A stretch of 64,000 bases of DNA from NCBI GenBank assembly GCA_013350335.1, contig CM023533.1:31850869-31914868 (forward strand), read 5' to 3'. Every line of letters starts with the position of its first letter. The first letter of the stretch is position 1. Shown piece after piece: positions 48,719 to 60,660 of this stretch. This DNA is from Chimonanthus salicifolius. Its lineage: Eukaryota; Streptophyta; Magnoliopsida; Laurales; Calycanthaceae. The notes under the pieces are model-generated. The model was not told the DNA's origin, did not search any database, and saw nothing but the letters and a program-made list of their open reading frames with translations. Both the position numbers and the translations under genes were made by a program.

Positions 48719-48912
48719 GTCAGAAGGGATTGGCCTGATTGTCAAGAACCCGCTTCACGAAGTGGGGGTTCTTGTGTACAATTCACGTTCAACTCTAAAG
48801 GGTCACTCCCCGTTAAACTTATTCAGTTGTGTAATTGAGAGGTTTATACATACTTTGAAGAAGATTAGTTGGATGGTACGTATGAAGATCTTATTTTTTT
48901 AAAAAAAAAAGG
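48719..48912 (+). mobile_element. tRNA-derived SINE (family S2) in TBL intron 1
   Basis: The head GGGATTGGCCTGATTGTCAAG, B-box-like GTACAATTCACGTTC, the shared body and a terminal A-run at 48901-48910 match the copy at 46700. It sits in the short first intron, antisense to the TBL gene. Confidence 0.7.
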
Positions 48913-49208
48913 AAATGAAATGATAGAAATCAAGAAGACATGATTTTTCCTTAAACTCAGTGAGTACCTCTGAGTGGAGTCCCAGCATCCATGCCATGTT
49001 TGGCTGTGGCACTGCCATTAGAAAGATTTTGATAGCAGAGGAACATTAAGAATAAGAACAGACATGCAGACCACAGTAAAAAGAACCCTATTTTCCATAT
49101 CTTCTTATTCCTCTCTTTTTGAGAGGTAAGAAGATAAGTATGAGAGGATTTCATCCTTGTCATTCAGATATTTTTATGAAAGGAAAAGGATGTTTAATCC
49201 TTCCTTCG

Positions 49209-49270
49209 TTTCATTTCATTCATGGGGGAGACTTAAATGTTTCATTTCATTCATGGGGGAGACTTAAATG
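49209..49270 (-). repeat. 31-bp perfect tandem duplication in the TBL leader
   Basis: The unit starting TTTCATTTCATTCATGGGGG occurs at 49209-49239 and again, identically, at 49240-49270. It lies 46 bp upstream of the TBL start codon, so it would be part of the leader or core promoter. Confidence 0.85.
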
Positions 49271-49650
49271 TTTCTTTCTTTCAATAAAAAAGATTTGTAG
49301 GGATATTTTCTGTGTCTTTTGGAAGAAGAATCAACGGTTGAGATGAGCTGTGAGATCTAGAACTAGCGTGGGAATTCGTCCACGTTGTCGTCCATGCAAA
49401 TTGGTGAAATGTGTTGGGGTGGGGGCTCTTCATCTTCTTTAAAAAGTTCCCATTGAGGGCAAATTGCTGCAGGTTTAAACTTATAAGAGGCAATTTCCAA
49501 CCATGACTGTATATATATGTCAAATTCTTCTCTTTCCATGAAACAACCTTCCATTTATAGATGATTGTTTTTTTTAAAAAACTTTTATATACTGATATAG
49601 TATTTTTTTTATAGAGTATTTTTTCTATCTATTGAAAAACTAATTTATAG

Positions 49651-49971
49651 CAATGTCACAAATATCTCCAATATTTTTAAATTTATCACGTTTTTATCGG
49701 TAAATTACCAATTGCCGTTAATATCCCAACATTTATCAGCAATGCGGTAAACTCGTGATAAATAGTAATATCGCGAAAATATCCCAATAAATTTCTGATA
49801 AATTATTGATAAAATACCGATAAATTCCATATTAATATTTTTATCATTTTTTAAACATTATATTTTCCACGAGATTTCTCCGTTAATTTCCTGGTAAACA
49901 TCTAAGAATTTGAAAATATCCCGATATTATCAATTGTCGTTATTATCCTGAGAACGATATTTGTGACTATG
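49651..49971. mobile_element. hAT-like MITE (family B, copy 2)
   Basis: A 321-bp element with inverted ends CAATGTCACAAATATC and (other strand) CATAGTCACAAATATC, flanked by a perfect 8-bp target duplication ATTTATAG at 49643-49650 and 49972-49979. The interior is made of GATAAATTTCTGATAAAT and CGTTTTTATCGGTAAAT-type words. It has no coding capacity and is the best-bounded copy of family B. Confidence 0.88.
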
Positions 49972-49979
49972 ATTTATAG

Positions 49980-50502
49980 TAGCATCTTCTACTACTTTAT
50001 AAGAAACTAAACCGCGTAGAGACATTTGCCGTGTTTTTCAAATTTTAATTTTTGTGTCTTTAGTGAAAATGAGTCTTCTCTAGCTATATCCAAAATCTCT
50101 CATATAAATTTACAACAATTAATTTAAAGAAGTCTACATAGATCATGTACAAAGCATGTTCATTAATCAATAATTAAACTATAAAAAGATACAATTTCGT
50201 ATACGTACACTATCTTAAGTTTTATGAAAGAAGATTAAATTAAGTTACTTACTAGATGCATGTTAGGAAATATATCTTTACATACCGAGGCGGTATATTA
50301 TATTTTTATATTATTATTTGTGCATAACACAACATGTCTTCTCGCTGACCTTTTCTTCTACTTAGTTTGTGATGTTTTGATTTAATTTTTTTAATGGCTC
50401 ACAATTCAATTCACTAGGTTGCATTACAAAATAAATGAGAGAACATTGAGATGGAACAATATTTGTTTTTTCATTTTTTTTTTAGAAAAGAGCTACGAAG
50501 TG
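49980..50502. other. Spacer between two small elements
   Basis: AT-rich DNA with no recognised feature. Confidence 0.4.
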
Positions 50503-50872
50503 CAGGGGTACAGGTATCGGCCGATACATATATATCGGTTTTTAACAGCTGTGTGCAGCCCATTTCTCGGTTGATATGGCCGATATATCGGCAATATATA
50601 TCGGTCCGATATCAACCGAGATATTGGCATTTAAAAAAAAAAAATCAAAAAGGTGATGGGCCCAATGGAAATATCGGCCAATATTCAAAATATCGGCCGA
50701 TATCAGCCAATATTTACGTTTTTTTTTTTTTTTTTTAAAAATAGTTTATTTTTCGATTTTTTTATATTTTTTAATTCAGAAAAAATAAAATAATAAAATA
50801 ATACCGATATTTACAAAAAAAATAAAAAGAGGAAAGAGAATCAAATCGGCCGATATTTGCATATCATAGTGC
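50503..50872. mobile_element. hAT-like MITE (family A, copy 3)
   Basis: It starts CAGGGGTACAGGTATCGGCC and ends, on the other strand, with CTATGATATGCAAATATCGG. Many ATCGGCCGATA variants and A/T runs fill the interior. The flanking bases do not show a target duplication, so the right edge is approximate. Confidence 0.65.
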
Positions 50873-50904
50873 TTCAAATTTATACTTAATTGATAATCAG
50901 TCAC

Positions 50905-51035
50905 TTATCTCGTATGGAATAGTTCAATTGTCAGTCACTTTAGCTCCAGAACCAAAGGCTGTAGATTCGAGTTTTGTAGTCAGTCAATGCAGATTGTAAA
51001 GACCTGCATGCATTTAAAGTTTTACTCAATTCCCT
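50905..51035 (+). mobile_element. Possible tRNA-like SINE fragment
   Basis: TAGTTCAATTGTCAG and GTAGATTCGAGTTTT lie at roughly A-box and B-box spacing. There is no A-tail or target duplication, so this is weak. Confidence 0.25.
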
Positions 51036-51811
51036 CATATCCGGAGAGAAATGGGAATCTTGAATTTCTTTATCCTCATGAAATGAAAAGATAGTTTGTT
51101 ACTTGGATGTGTTTCTAACACTTAGAATGATGATATTTGGAAGTGTTTTTTTTCTAAAACTAGAGTGTGTTTGAATGAGAGAAAGTTTTGTAGCGTATTT
51201 TCGTATACATGGTTTTTTTAAGTAGGAATTTTGTTTATTGAGAGATCCTTGTTTGATATTTCTTGGAGAAAATATATGACGAGAAAATAGCATCACTTAT
51301 GAGAAAAAAAAAGTTATTTTTTTTAGTAAATATAAATATGTATTGTTAGTCCAACAAAAATCTTTGAAATTTTAGTCGTGAAATTTTTCAAAATTCACCT
51401 AAAATTTTAACATTTTTTAGATAAATCATGATATATTATACTAAATAAGCTATTTATTATATGTTTCGATTGATATGAAAAATAATTTAAAAATTACTTT
51501 GAGAATATTTTCATAAATGGGTTAGTTTTTAAAACATTTCATTAGTTTTATTGATATTAATTCAATAAAAATTAAAACTTTGACATTTCAGAAAATTGTT
51601 ATATTTTAAAAACTTATTAACGAAACTAAACAAAGAAAGAAATCAATATTTTTCTAATAAATAAAACTTTCTTAATTAAAGTAGTTTTTATTATCTGGTA
51701 TTAGGTTATATAGTAAATCGTAAAATTTAAGAATATTTTATTCAATAAAAACCGTTTAATTTAAGGCTATACATCAAATGGAATTTTTTTTTTTTTTTCC
51801 TAACTATTGTC

Positions 51812-52085
51812 CAGGGGTCGAAATCTCAGCTGATACAGTGTGTATCGGCCAGAGATAAAAAAAAAAAAATCAAATATCGGCAAGGGCCTAGTCAAATCTC
51901 AGCTGATATTTATCTGATACGGGCGAATATAGGCCTAGATATGGGTCGATATTTTAAATATCGACCGATATTTATATTTTATATTTTAAAAATAGCCTTT
52001 TTAAAAAAAAAAAAAAACACGAGATTGTCAAAAGAAAATGAGGAGAAAAATCTTGGCCGAGATCATCCGAATTTTCGACTCAATG
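51812..52085. mobile_element. hAT-like MITE (family A-related, copy 4)
   Basis: A 274-bp element with ends CAGGGGTCGAAATCTCAG and (other strand) CATTGAGTCGAAAATTCGG, flanked by a perfect 8-bp target duplication CTATTGTC at 51804-51811 and 52086-52093. The interior carries ATCGACCGATATT and CAGCTGATAC words and A-runs. Confidence 0.87.
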
Positions 52086-52093
52086 CTATTGTC

Positions 52094-55000
52094 CGAACAA
52101 GACATTGGCTTTCTTAATGTCAAGGGGTTTACAGGCTTGAGATATGTGTATCCCAATAGCAAATGGGCTGGGGTTTGACAAGAATTGGCAATCTTAGCTT
52201 GATACATTTGCTATTGGCTTCATCTTTATCTTCCGGGGACAATGCCGGCTCTAAGATTTCCTGAAATCTCAGATGCCCTTTGCAAACTCTTAAGATGGAG
52301 CTCTAATGCAATTAGTATCCCTCTTTTATTTTCTAATTTTTTGGGAGTCTTAGACAATGGCCTATCTCACCTAAAGAAAGCAATATACGTGAAAAACCTA
52401 TTAATTTTATCGTTTATAAAAATAAAAATCATGAAGAAAATTAATTTGTACGAAAAATAATTATGCTGATAAGAGTTTTTATGAAGAACTTGAATGAAGA
52501 TTCGATGGAGAAATAAAAAGAAAGAGAAGAGGTTAAGACTTAAGAGGAGGGGATGGGTTAGATCCCACTTGAATGAGGGTAATTTTTTTAAATTAAAATA
52601 AATCAAAGGTTTTGTTAGGGACCTAGACTGTAGTAAGTGTCAAGGGTACTGAGAAGATAAAGAGGGGGTGGAGAAGCATGAATGAAATGATTTTATATGA
52701 AAAAGAAAAAGGAAAAGGTTAACTCTCAAATTTCAATTCAGTGAGATTTTTTATTTTTTTTCAGTACGGAAATATCCAAGCATCGCACCCAACTAATTCC
52801 TCAGAGGGTTAGTGAGATTTTTTTAATGAGACTTTCTAATAAGACTTTTAATAAATAAATTATAGACCTTACAAAATATAATTCACCTGAGTAGATGATT
52901 ACATGAATATGAAATATATAAAGTTTCATACTCAAATGATCATCTTAGCTATTTCAACAAATGTCAGTCATTAGTTTTTAATATTTAAAATTAATGAATA
53001 AAATGATCAGATTTGAGTAAAACTTCATATATATTTTGCTGATATTGTACATTTTACATTACACCCAACTATATCAAATTTAAAATTAAGAGAACTATCA
53101 CTTAAAATTCTCACTAGAGATAGTCTATTGGGAGATTTTTACACGAAACCATCCATCCCTCTCAAACCTTACAGAAATTATGAGATACAAATGTGCAATG
53201 TGGGTCCAAGATCAACCTAATACAATCCAACCCCTAACCCAATCAGCCATTAAAAACTAACACAATAACAAATTGAACTGAACAAAGAAGCTAGAGCTGT
53301 TTGTGCCATCCCTTTGAATAGTTAGACTAAAGAGATTTCTCTAATGTGATTTTCTACAAAATGGAGCATATGTCTTATATAATTAAGTGCCGGTAGATAG
53401 GCAATTATATGAATATAGAGTATCTAAAATTTCACCAACAATTGATTATAGGGTCTAGGATTAATTTAGAGATTAATCTCAGTATCAAATCTCAATTAAA
53501 AAAATATCGAATAAAAAATTTTCATTCCTCCAACCCCTTCCATACACTCCTATGATCTCACAAATAAAATGTGCCATAGATTAATTTGACCAAGTACTTG
53601 GCATTTTCTATAGAAATATTATATATATATAAAAAAAAAAAATTGTATGATCTAAGAGTTGGTGTAAAGGGTCAAAACTAAAGAATATCATGTGGCTAAT
53701 TAAAATAAAATGAAATAAAATCTCGAATTAAATTTTTTCATTCCTCCAAGCCCTTCCATATATATATATATATATGGTAAACGTAATGCCCACTGTTCTA
53801 GAGTGTTTCCGTCTATTGAAGCCGAACTCTCTCAATTTCACTTGAAAATCATTTGTTCCGGACATTTCTCTCATTTTTTAAATATTTCATTTGTTCTGAT
53901 ACCAAAATCAACACAAGCCCCAACGTTTTCATTTGGTTTCTTTGTTAAGCCATAAAGCAAGGTGGAAACTGGATGTGGATTGAGAAAAAACCTTACTCTA
54001 CGCATACATGTCAAATTCAAGTGAAAAAACCTCTCTATACAAGTCATATTCAGGCGGGAAAAACCTTACTCTATACATTATCCTAAGATCTCAATCCTAA
54101 AGTTGTCTCAACCACTGAGCCAACCCCCTGGGGTTCTTAGATTAGGATTTCCAACTATATTTTAGATGACTTAACAAGTTTTGATTGGACCCTAATTGCA
54201 GAAATTTCATTTTTCATTCTTTTATTTATTCAAGAGTGGCTATCCTAACACGAAAAAACTCTGCTAGGAGACAGATTTTAGTGAACTTCTCATTTTACTT
54301 CTATCCGTCCGTACGTTTTTTTTTTTAAAAAAAATCGAACATTCATAAAGTTGGGCAGCTGAGGGTACTGTATCAGGCTCTCTTCCTCTCACACTCTCTC
54401 CCTCACGTTTGTATACCTTGAATCACAATATTTACAACTACAGGCTAGTCATTCATTTGAAAATATAATTATAATATAAAACCAATGACTTGAACCTTAC
54501 CTCGAAAACTCAAGTTCACCTAAAAACTTTAAACAGAACTTCATGCATGTTTTTATATAAAACCAACAAGGCAGGCATCGGTTAAATATGGGAGATGCTA
54601 TGTGCATATGAATATGTTAATATGTGCCCCGTTTTAAAATTTTGATGTTTATGACGCGAACAATGAGCGGTTAATCTCCCAAGAGTTGGGAAACACATCA
54701 AAACAGAAGAACTACCATAATAAGACTACTAATAATAAATTATAGATAACAAGGTTTTTTGAATGAAAGCAGGTTAAAAATAAAAAGCCTATTGAAAAAG
54801 ATCAAGGATATATCTGACGTCAATAAGAGGAAAATGAGGGCTGAATGCATAATTGCCCTCACTCTCGTTGGTTCAACTCGCTGAATGCACAGTTGGAATT
54901 GTTTTCCAAGAGACCGAGTCAGTCAACTTGCAGCTTAGTGCATGGGCAAATATGCACTGAACTCAGGCTGATTGCGTCCGAACTCGATGGGATTCCACAA

Positions 55001-56480
55001 CTGAAACTTGGTTGGGCTTGGTGCAGTGTAGGCCCAACCTGTTTGTCATCCCTAACTAAGAGTAAACCAGTGAAAATGTAGAGAGAAGGAATAAAGAGAA
55101 ATAATAGATAGTGCAATGATAGAATGTAAAATTCATAATAGGGTCAACTGAAGACGTAAAACTTGAAAAGTTGACCCCAAATAAATGAGATTTTTAATTT
55201 TGACGTTGATTTTAGTTTGTATTTCAGACCCTGGTAAGAGGAGTCTTGGACCTCTTCCAAGATTCAAGTCTAACAAATCCAAATCAGACTACTCCATTTC
55301 CAACCATATTTGAAGAATAAAGAAGACAATGAAACTTCACTAGGCCGTCTAGCTTATGTTAATATGAAATTTAACTCTATTTCAGTCAAACTCTTAGTGA
55401 CAATAGAAGTTGGATAAGGCATGACCATGGAAAGGTAGTTTAGAATTGACCATGACCAGGAAATAATCCTTCCACTTCCAGACTGTAACCAAGTAAATGC
55501 AATCTTACAGAAAAATGTAGACAATGAAATTCATCAAAATAATCACTTTACACATTGAACATAATATCAATAACAGGAAGTTAAAAAAGGAATGACAGCA
55601 GCTGGGAAGAAAGAATGGCACATGAAAATAGAGGCATGTTGAAAATAATTGAATGTCGTATGCACAAATGCATAATGAGGATCCAATAGTCACAAGAATG
55701 AATGAAGGAATGCAACCATTAAGTTACATGGTCTATATATCACATGAATATTGGATTACCTTAGATCTTAAAAAGAAAACTTTTCCAGAGCTTACCATAA
55801 AAAACATGGAGAAGTTTCACATGGAATGACAACAGCCTCACATAAGATGTATTTTTTATGCACATCCCTGCCAATGTAACATGAACATTTAACAATACCA
55901 TAGCGTTTCTATAAGTTTAGAAAGGCATGTCAGGGATAAGTTTTTAAAGGCTCAACATCTGAACATTTATCTCATTTTAAGTTAGTCTTGAATTAATGGT
56001 GCACAGACACAAGATTTAGGTACATTCTAAGACCTCTTCCACGTACTCATCTTCTGGATTCCATTAAAAAAGATTGGATATTGGCTCTTAGTTACTACTG
56101 GCTTTGCACTGAACTTTTTTGTCACGGACTCTAGGGAGATTCTGGAGCACAATTTTGTGAATTTCAATTACACAGATTAGGTGAAGCTAAGTTAGAATTC
56201 GGAAGTCTTTATCAGAATAATAGTCAGGATCATTGAACCATGGTGTTCCAAGCCATGTGGGGAAGGATCATAATGTTCCTTGTCAATATAACTCACTATT
56301 GATTCAGTAATTATGCACCGATAAGTCCAAAACAAATTGGAAATGCTCTTCACCTAGATACTACTTGATATGGCAAGGAATTCTATTTCCCACTTAATTT
56401 CATGTATTGCAATATCTCCCACTGGAAATAGGTTGACAATGATCCCAAGAATAGCTCCAACTTTTTACCAAATGAAAAAC
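52094..56480. other. Long spacer without recognised genes
   Basis: AT-rich sequence with an (AT)n run at 53758-53776. Short tRNA-like or repeat scraps are suspected near 52765-52800 and 54105-54140. None of the open frames shows a protein family. No gene is supported. Confidence 0.45.
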
Positions 56481-56485
56481 AAGTG

Positions 56486-56596
56486 TCACACCACAAGAAG
56501 TTTTGCTGCTAGTTTGGCAGCCTCATCCTTTGGTTCTTGGGCAAGTTTCTGCAAAAATTTGGCAGCCTCCAATTCAACATGATAAGTATATACCAT
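56486..56596 (-). pseudogene. Isolated fragment resembling the SYD (SPLAYED) N-terminus
   Basis: A 36-codon frame opens at the ATG at 56596 and reads HVELEAAKFLQKL, then EPKDEAAKLAAKL, before a TGA. Plant SPLAYED-type SWI2/SNF2 ATPases begin with a very similar segment (roughly VELEAAKFLHKLIQ...KDEPAKLA), followed by a conserved QHMK region. That following region is not visible in this or nearby frames. It may be an exon-sized gene fragment carried here by duplication or transposition. The match is from memory of the family and rests on about 26 residues. Confidence 0.4.
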
Positions 56597-56799
56597 CTTG
56601 TGAAGCCAACTGCATGAGAAAAATCATGCTTCTCCAAATAATGGAGTATAAATAATTCAGAAAGATATATAAAGAAAATAATACATACTATAAACATCAT
56701 CAGATTCGTATTCCACAGGAAAAAGAAAGCAAACTTTGTAGATGGACAGGTCATATATAACCACTGGTAAGAAGCATTGTCAACTTGATGATCGTGCAA

Positions 56800-57240
56800 C
56801 ACTCAAAGAGGACTGCACCCGTACATATGCAAAACCAGGACCAAGTGATGGGAACCAAAGCCTGACACACACACAGAATGGAGGTGCCAAACCCTTCCCT
56901 GCAGTTAAGGATGCAAATGGTTCAAATTCAAGATGGACCCGCATGAAATTTTGCATCTGCATCCACATCCTAAATGCAAGATCCGAATCCATACCCAAAT
57001 TTAAATAGAATCTTTGACAAAGGATCATATCCACAAATATGTCCAAATACTTCTATCAAATCCACATATGCATCCACGTCCAACTCAATCCATATTTGGA
57101 TTCAAACTCAAAGTTTCTCTTAGCTTTTTTATGTAGGTACTTAAACAACATGTCTACCCTCCTCCAATCTGTTCCACCCTCCAACTTTCATTCTAGTCAC
57201 TTGACCTTAACAGTCAAAATGAACACATGTCCATGAATTT
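56800..57240. repeat. Relic with CAAATCCATAT-type words
   Basis: Words such as CCGAATCCATACCCAAATTT and CATCCACGTCCAACTCAATCC recur. They resemble decayed GGATTYGGATATGGAT-type repeats. The ends are not visible. Confidence 0.3.
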
Positions 57241-57322
57241 AAGAACGCTCGCTGATTTTGACCATTAATATCAAATGCTTACACATTTGAGTTTCGGGTA
57301 TTAACCTAGAGCTCTGATACCA

Positions 57323-57530
57323 TCCTTCTTTGCGAATAAGCCAAGAGCACTCCAAGGAGAAGTGCAAGGACGGATGAAACCAACTTCCAAAAGGTCTTCC
57401 AATTGTTTCTTCAATTCCCAGAGTTTTGCAGGTGCCATACAATACGGTTCAATGAAAATAAAGGATGTACCGGAAAGAATTTCCATGGAGAACTCAACCT
57501 CTCGATGTGGAGGTAACTCGGTCAGTTTCT
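57323..57530 (-). mobile_element. Ty3/gypsy reverse-transcriptase fragment
   Basis: The minus strand reads [20 protein letters not shown], then [20 protein letters not shown], then [21 protein letters not shown], the start of Ty3/gypsy RT (PPDREVEF...PYRMAPAEL.ELK.QL..LL..GFIRPS.SPW.AP.L.VKKKDG). At KKDG the normal continuation is missing and the sequence runs straight into TGGTATCAGAGC (57322-57311), which resembles an initiator-Met tRNA primer-binding site. The element is a chimeric deletion remnant. Confidence 0.8.
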
Positions 57531-59639
57531 AAATTAGTAAGTAGGGTCTTGACCTACCCAACTTGCATCCCTTTCTTTACCCCTTCTCCCTCTGCTCTAT
57601 ACGCCATAGCGTCAATCAATTTGAGTTTGCCTCTCCTCGTGTGTGTTATCTATAACCTCTCCACTCATTAATTGGGTTTGTTTATGATCTTCTACTTACA
57701 TATACAACCACTTTAGATGAGTTCTTCTGATCTTGTCATCTATTGAAGTTATCATTAAATTATTTATAATGTAAAATTTTTAACTATATATTTTAAAATT
57801 AATTTACTCATCCAACTTAACAGGAGCATCTCTATTTCTCGACTCTATCTACTCTTTAAAAATATTTGTACTTAAACGATCATAATATAACTTATCACAC
57901 TCGATGTTAGATAAAAACCTATATAACAGGTTGTCATTATAGAGGTCTAATGGACATTCCAATAAAAATAGATTTCATTCTTAATTGAGATATTTAAATA
58001 CGGTATTCAAAACATACATGATGTTGTAGCTAAGATGCCCTTCCACAATCAATGGACCTAAACAAAAAAAGTGGGAATTGACAAACTTTTAAACCAATAT
58101 TCTACAACTTATCTAAGTTGAATTTCATGAATCTCTTTGAACTTGAGTGTCAAATCCATAATTCTTTCATATACTCACCATCACATACATGTCACAATTT
58201 CAAATCGGACTCTTTAAGCTTTCAGATTTTCAAGCTAAATAGCCATCCTGACTTCCACGAAATTGATGATGTAATCGTGGAAATGCCATTCCCAACCCAA
58301 TGAACCTAAACCAAAATTGGGTATTTTATTGATTTCCACTTAGATAAATATGGATTTTCGTTTTCATAAATTCTTCCTTTGTATAATGCACATCCCAAAC
58401 CAATGAACTTGGAAAAAAATTGCGTATTCTCCAAAAGTTTTACATTAGTATGCGATAAATATGAAATTCAAACCTATATAGGATTCTCACACATGGCCAA
58501 ACATCAAATGAACTATATTTTTATTGAGATAAAATTATGTATTCGCACTTCTTTCATAACATCATCCAATGAGTTAATTTGCAATCTTATATAAAATTCT
58601 CATGTATGGATAACTATGGAATTTTGTTTTCATAAATTCTTTCCCACAGTGATAACTTCATTCTATAATGCACAACCCAAACCAATGTAACTCAAAAAAA
58701 AAAAAATTGTATAAAGCTTTACAATTAGTATGCGATAAATATGAAATTCAAACATATATAGGATTCTCACACGTGGCCAAACATCAAATGAACTATATTG
58801 TTATTGAGATAAAATTAGGAATTCGCACTTCTTTCATATCAACATCCGATGAGTAAATTTGCAATCTTATATGAAATTCTCATGTATCAATGGTTTGGAT
58901 GCCCATCCCAAGCAAGAAACCTAACCAAAATTAGGTATCAATTTGGCCTTCCTCCCAATAACCAATAAAAATATATTTTAATCTTATTTAAGATATTTAA
59001 ATAAGGTCTTCACAACATACATGATGTAGTTGCATAAATGTCCTTCCCCAATCAATGGACCTAAACAAAAAAGTGTCTTTGACAAGCTTTGAACCAACAC
59101 CCTTACAACTCATCTAAGGTTCAATTTCATGAAATCTCTTTGAACTAAAGTGTGAAAAGGCCAGCCAATAGGGCCCTTTAATTGATGTTTATCTGATCCT
59201 ATCAAATGTTTAATATAGTCCATATGGGTAGGGGTGCTAGCTACCAATGATCATATAAAATACACAGATCCCAAACCAATGAACGTTATATTAACCTTCT
59301 ATTTAAGAGTACATCCCCAACCAACAAACTTCAACAAAATTGGGCATTCTAATTGTGATTCAACACAGTTCTAATCCATAATTCTTTTATATGACACTAC
59401 ATCATATACATTTCGCCATTTCAAATCAGGTTCAGCACGCTAAATAGCCATCCCAACTTCCGACAAGATTGATGATGTCATTGTGGAAATGCTCATCCCC
59501 AATCAATGAACCTAAAAAAAAAAATTGGGCATTTTAGTGATTTCAAAAGATCCCATATGTCCAAAGATAATATCAAAATAACAAAAGAGTACTCTCATCC
59601 CAAAAGTGCCATCTCTATGTGTCACAAAAAGTAAACGTC

Positions 59640-60660
59640 TTGGCTTGTTGAATCTACTCCGTGTTTTGCGAAGAAGTCTGCAACTCCATTAGCCAATCGG
59701 CTAACCTTGATGAAAGAGATTTCCCGATCCTAAACTAAAACAATTATCTCCCTCGCCACAGTTGCCAACTTCCACGGGGTTTTTTCCACTCTCGACACCC
59801 ATTTGATTGCATTTGTAGAGTCACTTTCGATGATCAAATGGCCCAAACCTAAAGAATTCCAAATACTCAAGGCCTTCCTAATCCTAAGCAATTCTGCCTC
59901 GTTCGATTCTTTTCTGCCAATCGACACTAGGAATACAACTATCATCACCCCATTTGATCGCGTAGAACGCCCCTATTCTTGCCGGTCCTGGTTTTCCCCT
60001 AGCAGCCCCATCTACATTGAACTTGAAGTGTTCCCTGTTGTAGTGGCGTCTAGGTGGTAGTCTTACTTTGTCTTTTTAGGGCATCCCATCATTGAACCCT
60101 CCCATCACTGATAGAAGTCCATTATCTTGGATCCTATAAAGTCATTTCCTGATAAGATCCAATGTGCATAACCACCATTTGGCTTTATGAAATAATTCCT
60201 CCATCCCTTGCTCCTTAGATTGAAACACTCTGGCATTCCTCTCCTTCCAAATGGTCCATATTGCTGCAGGAATAGTGTTCCATAACATTTCCTCTTGGAG
60301 TTAAGGCGTGGGATGGACCAAGACCATTTTCCTCTTGGATTTATCAAGTATCCACAGAATTCCCCTAAGATTAAGAAAAAAATTCCAGGATAATCCGCAA
60401 GTGGGCAGTTCAAGTAGAGGTGGTCCTCCTTTTCCTATGCTTGGCTGCATGAGGGGCATTGGAGGTTGTCAACTGTGTTGAGAAGGCCGCTCCTTTTTAA
60501 AGTTGATCTAGTTAGAATATTTCCTTTTAGTACGTACCACACAAAGGCCAGTACTCTTGGAGGGGCAAGGATTTTCCATGAGAGTCCCAGAAGTGAAACG
60601 TCGTTACTCGAATGGTTGACCCTTCTTATCAATGATTTGACTGAAAAGTCTCCAATGGAC
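59640..60660 (-). mobile_element. L1-type LINE remnant with RNase H domain
   Basis: From right to left: GDFSVKSLIRRVN, then LSWKILAPPRVLAFVWYVLK and LNTVDNLQCPSCSQA (zf-RVT region), an NCPLADY segment, then FKFNVDGAARGKPGPARIG, NEAELLRIRKAL and LIIESDSTNAIKWV, which carry the RNase H acidic residues in order. Frameshifts and stops break it. Elements of this plant L1 group carry an RNase H after RT. It lies inside the satellite array; its 5' part was later hit by the hAT-like element at 60661. Confidence 0.85.

Larger units (their letters stand above)
43986..49163 (-). pseudogene. Trichome-birefringence-like (TBL) O-acetyltransferase, frameshifted
   Basis: Exons are 49163-48968, 48664-48375 and 44765-43986, with GT-AG introns of 303 and 3,609 bp. 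A signal anchor (GFFLLWSACLFLFLMFLC) starts near residue 27. Exon 2 holds RCDLFVGRWV, SCSTIPDSKNC, YMNWRWKPNDC and the GDS motif FIGDSVARNQ (Ser147). Exon 3 holds WYFPAHDFTLMVLWSKFLV, IISDAHWFF, FEHGIWNDGGKCNRT, RPDGHPG and the DxxH motif DCVHWCLPGP. The family acetylates wall polysaccharides in the Golgi; this copy resembles the TBL19-22/AXY4 group. Three single-base insertions near 44504, 44470 and 44340 break exon 3. Ignoring them restores one frame of about 420 residues, normal for the family. It is either a young pseudogene or an assembly-error case. Confidence 0.82.

Noticed and set aside
50495..50885. Target duplication around family A copy 3
   Set aside because: The left flank ACGAAGTG and the right flank near TAGTGCTTC do not match at any sensible boundary.
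52242..52460. 72-codon frame starting MPALRFPEISDALCK
   Set aside because: It looks protein-like for a few residues but has no recognised family, no upstream or downstream exons and an AT-rich end.
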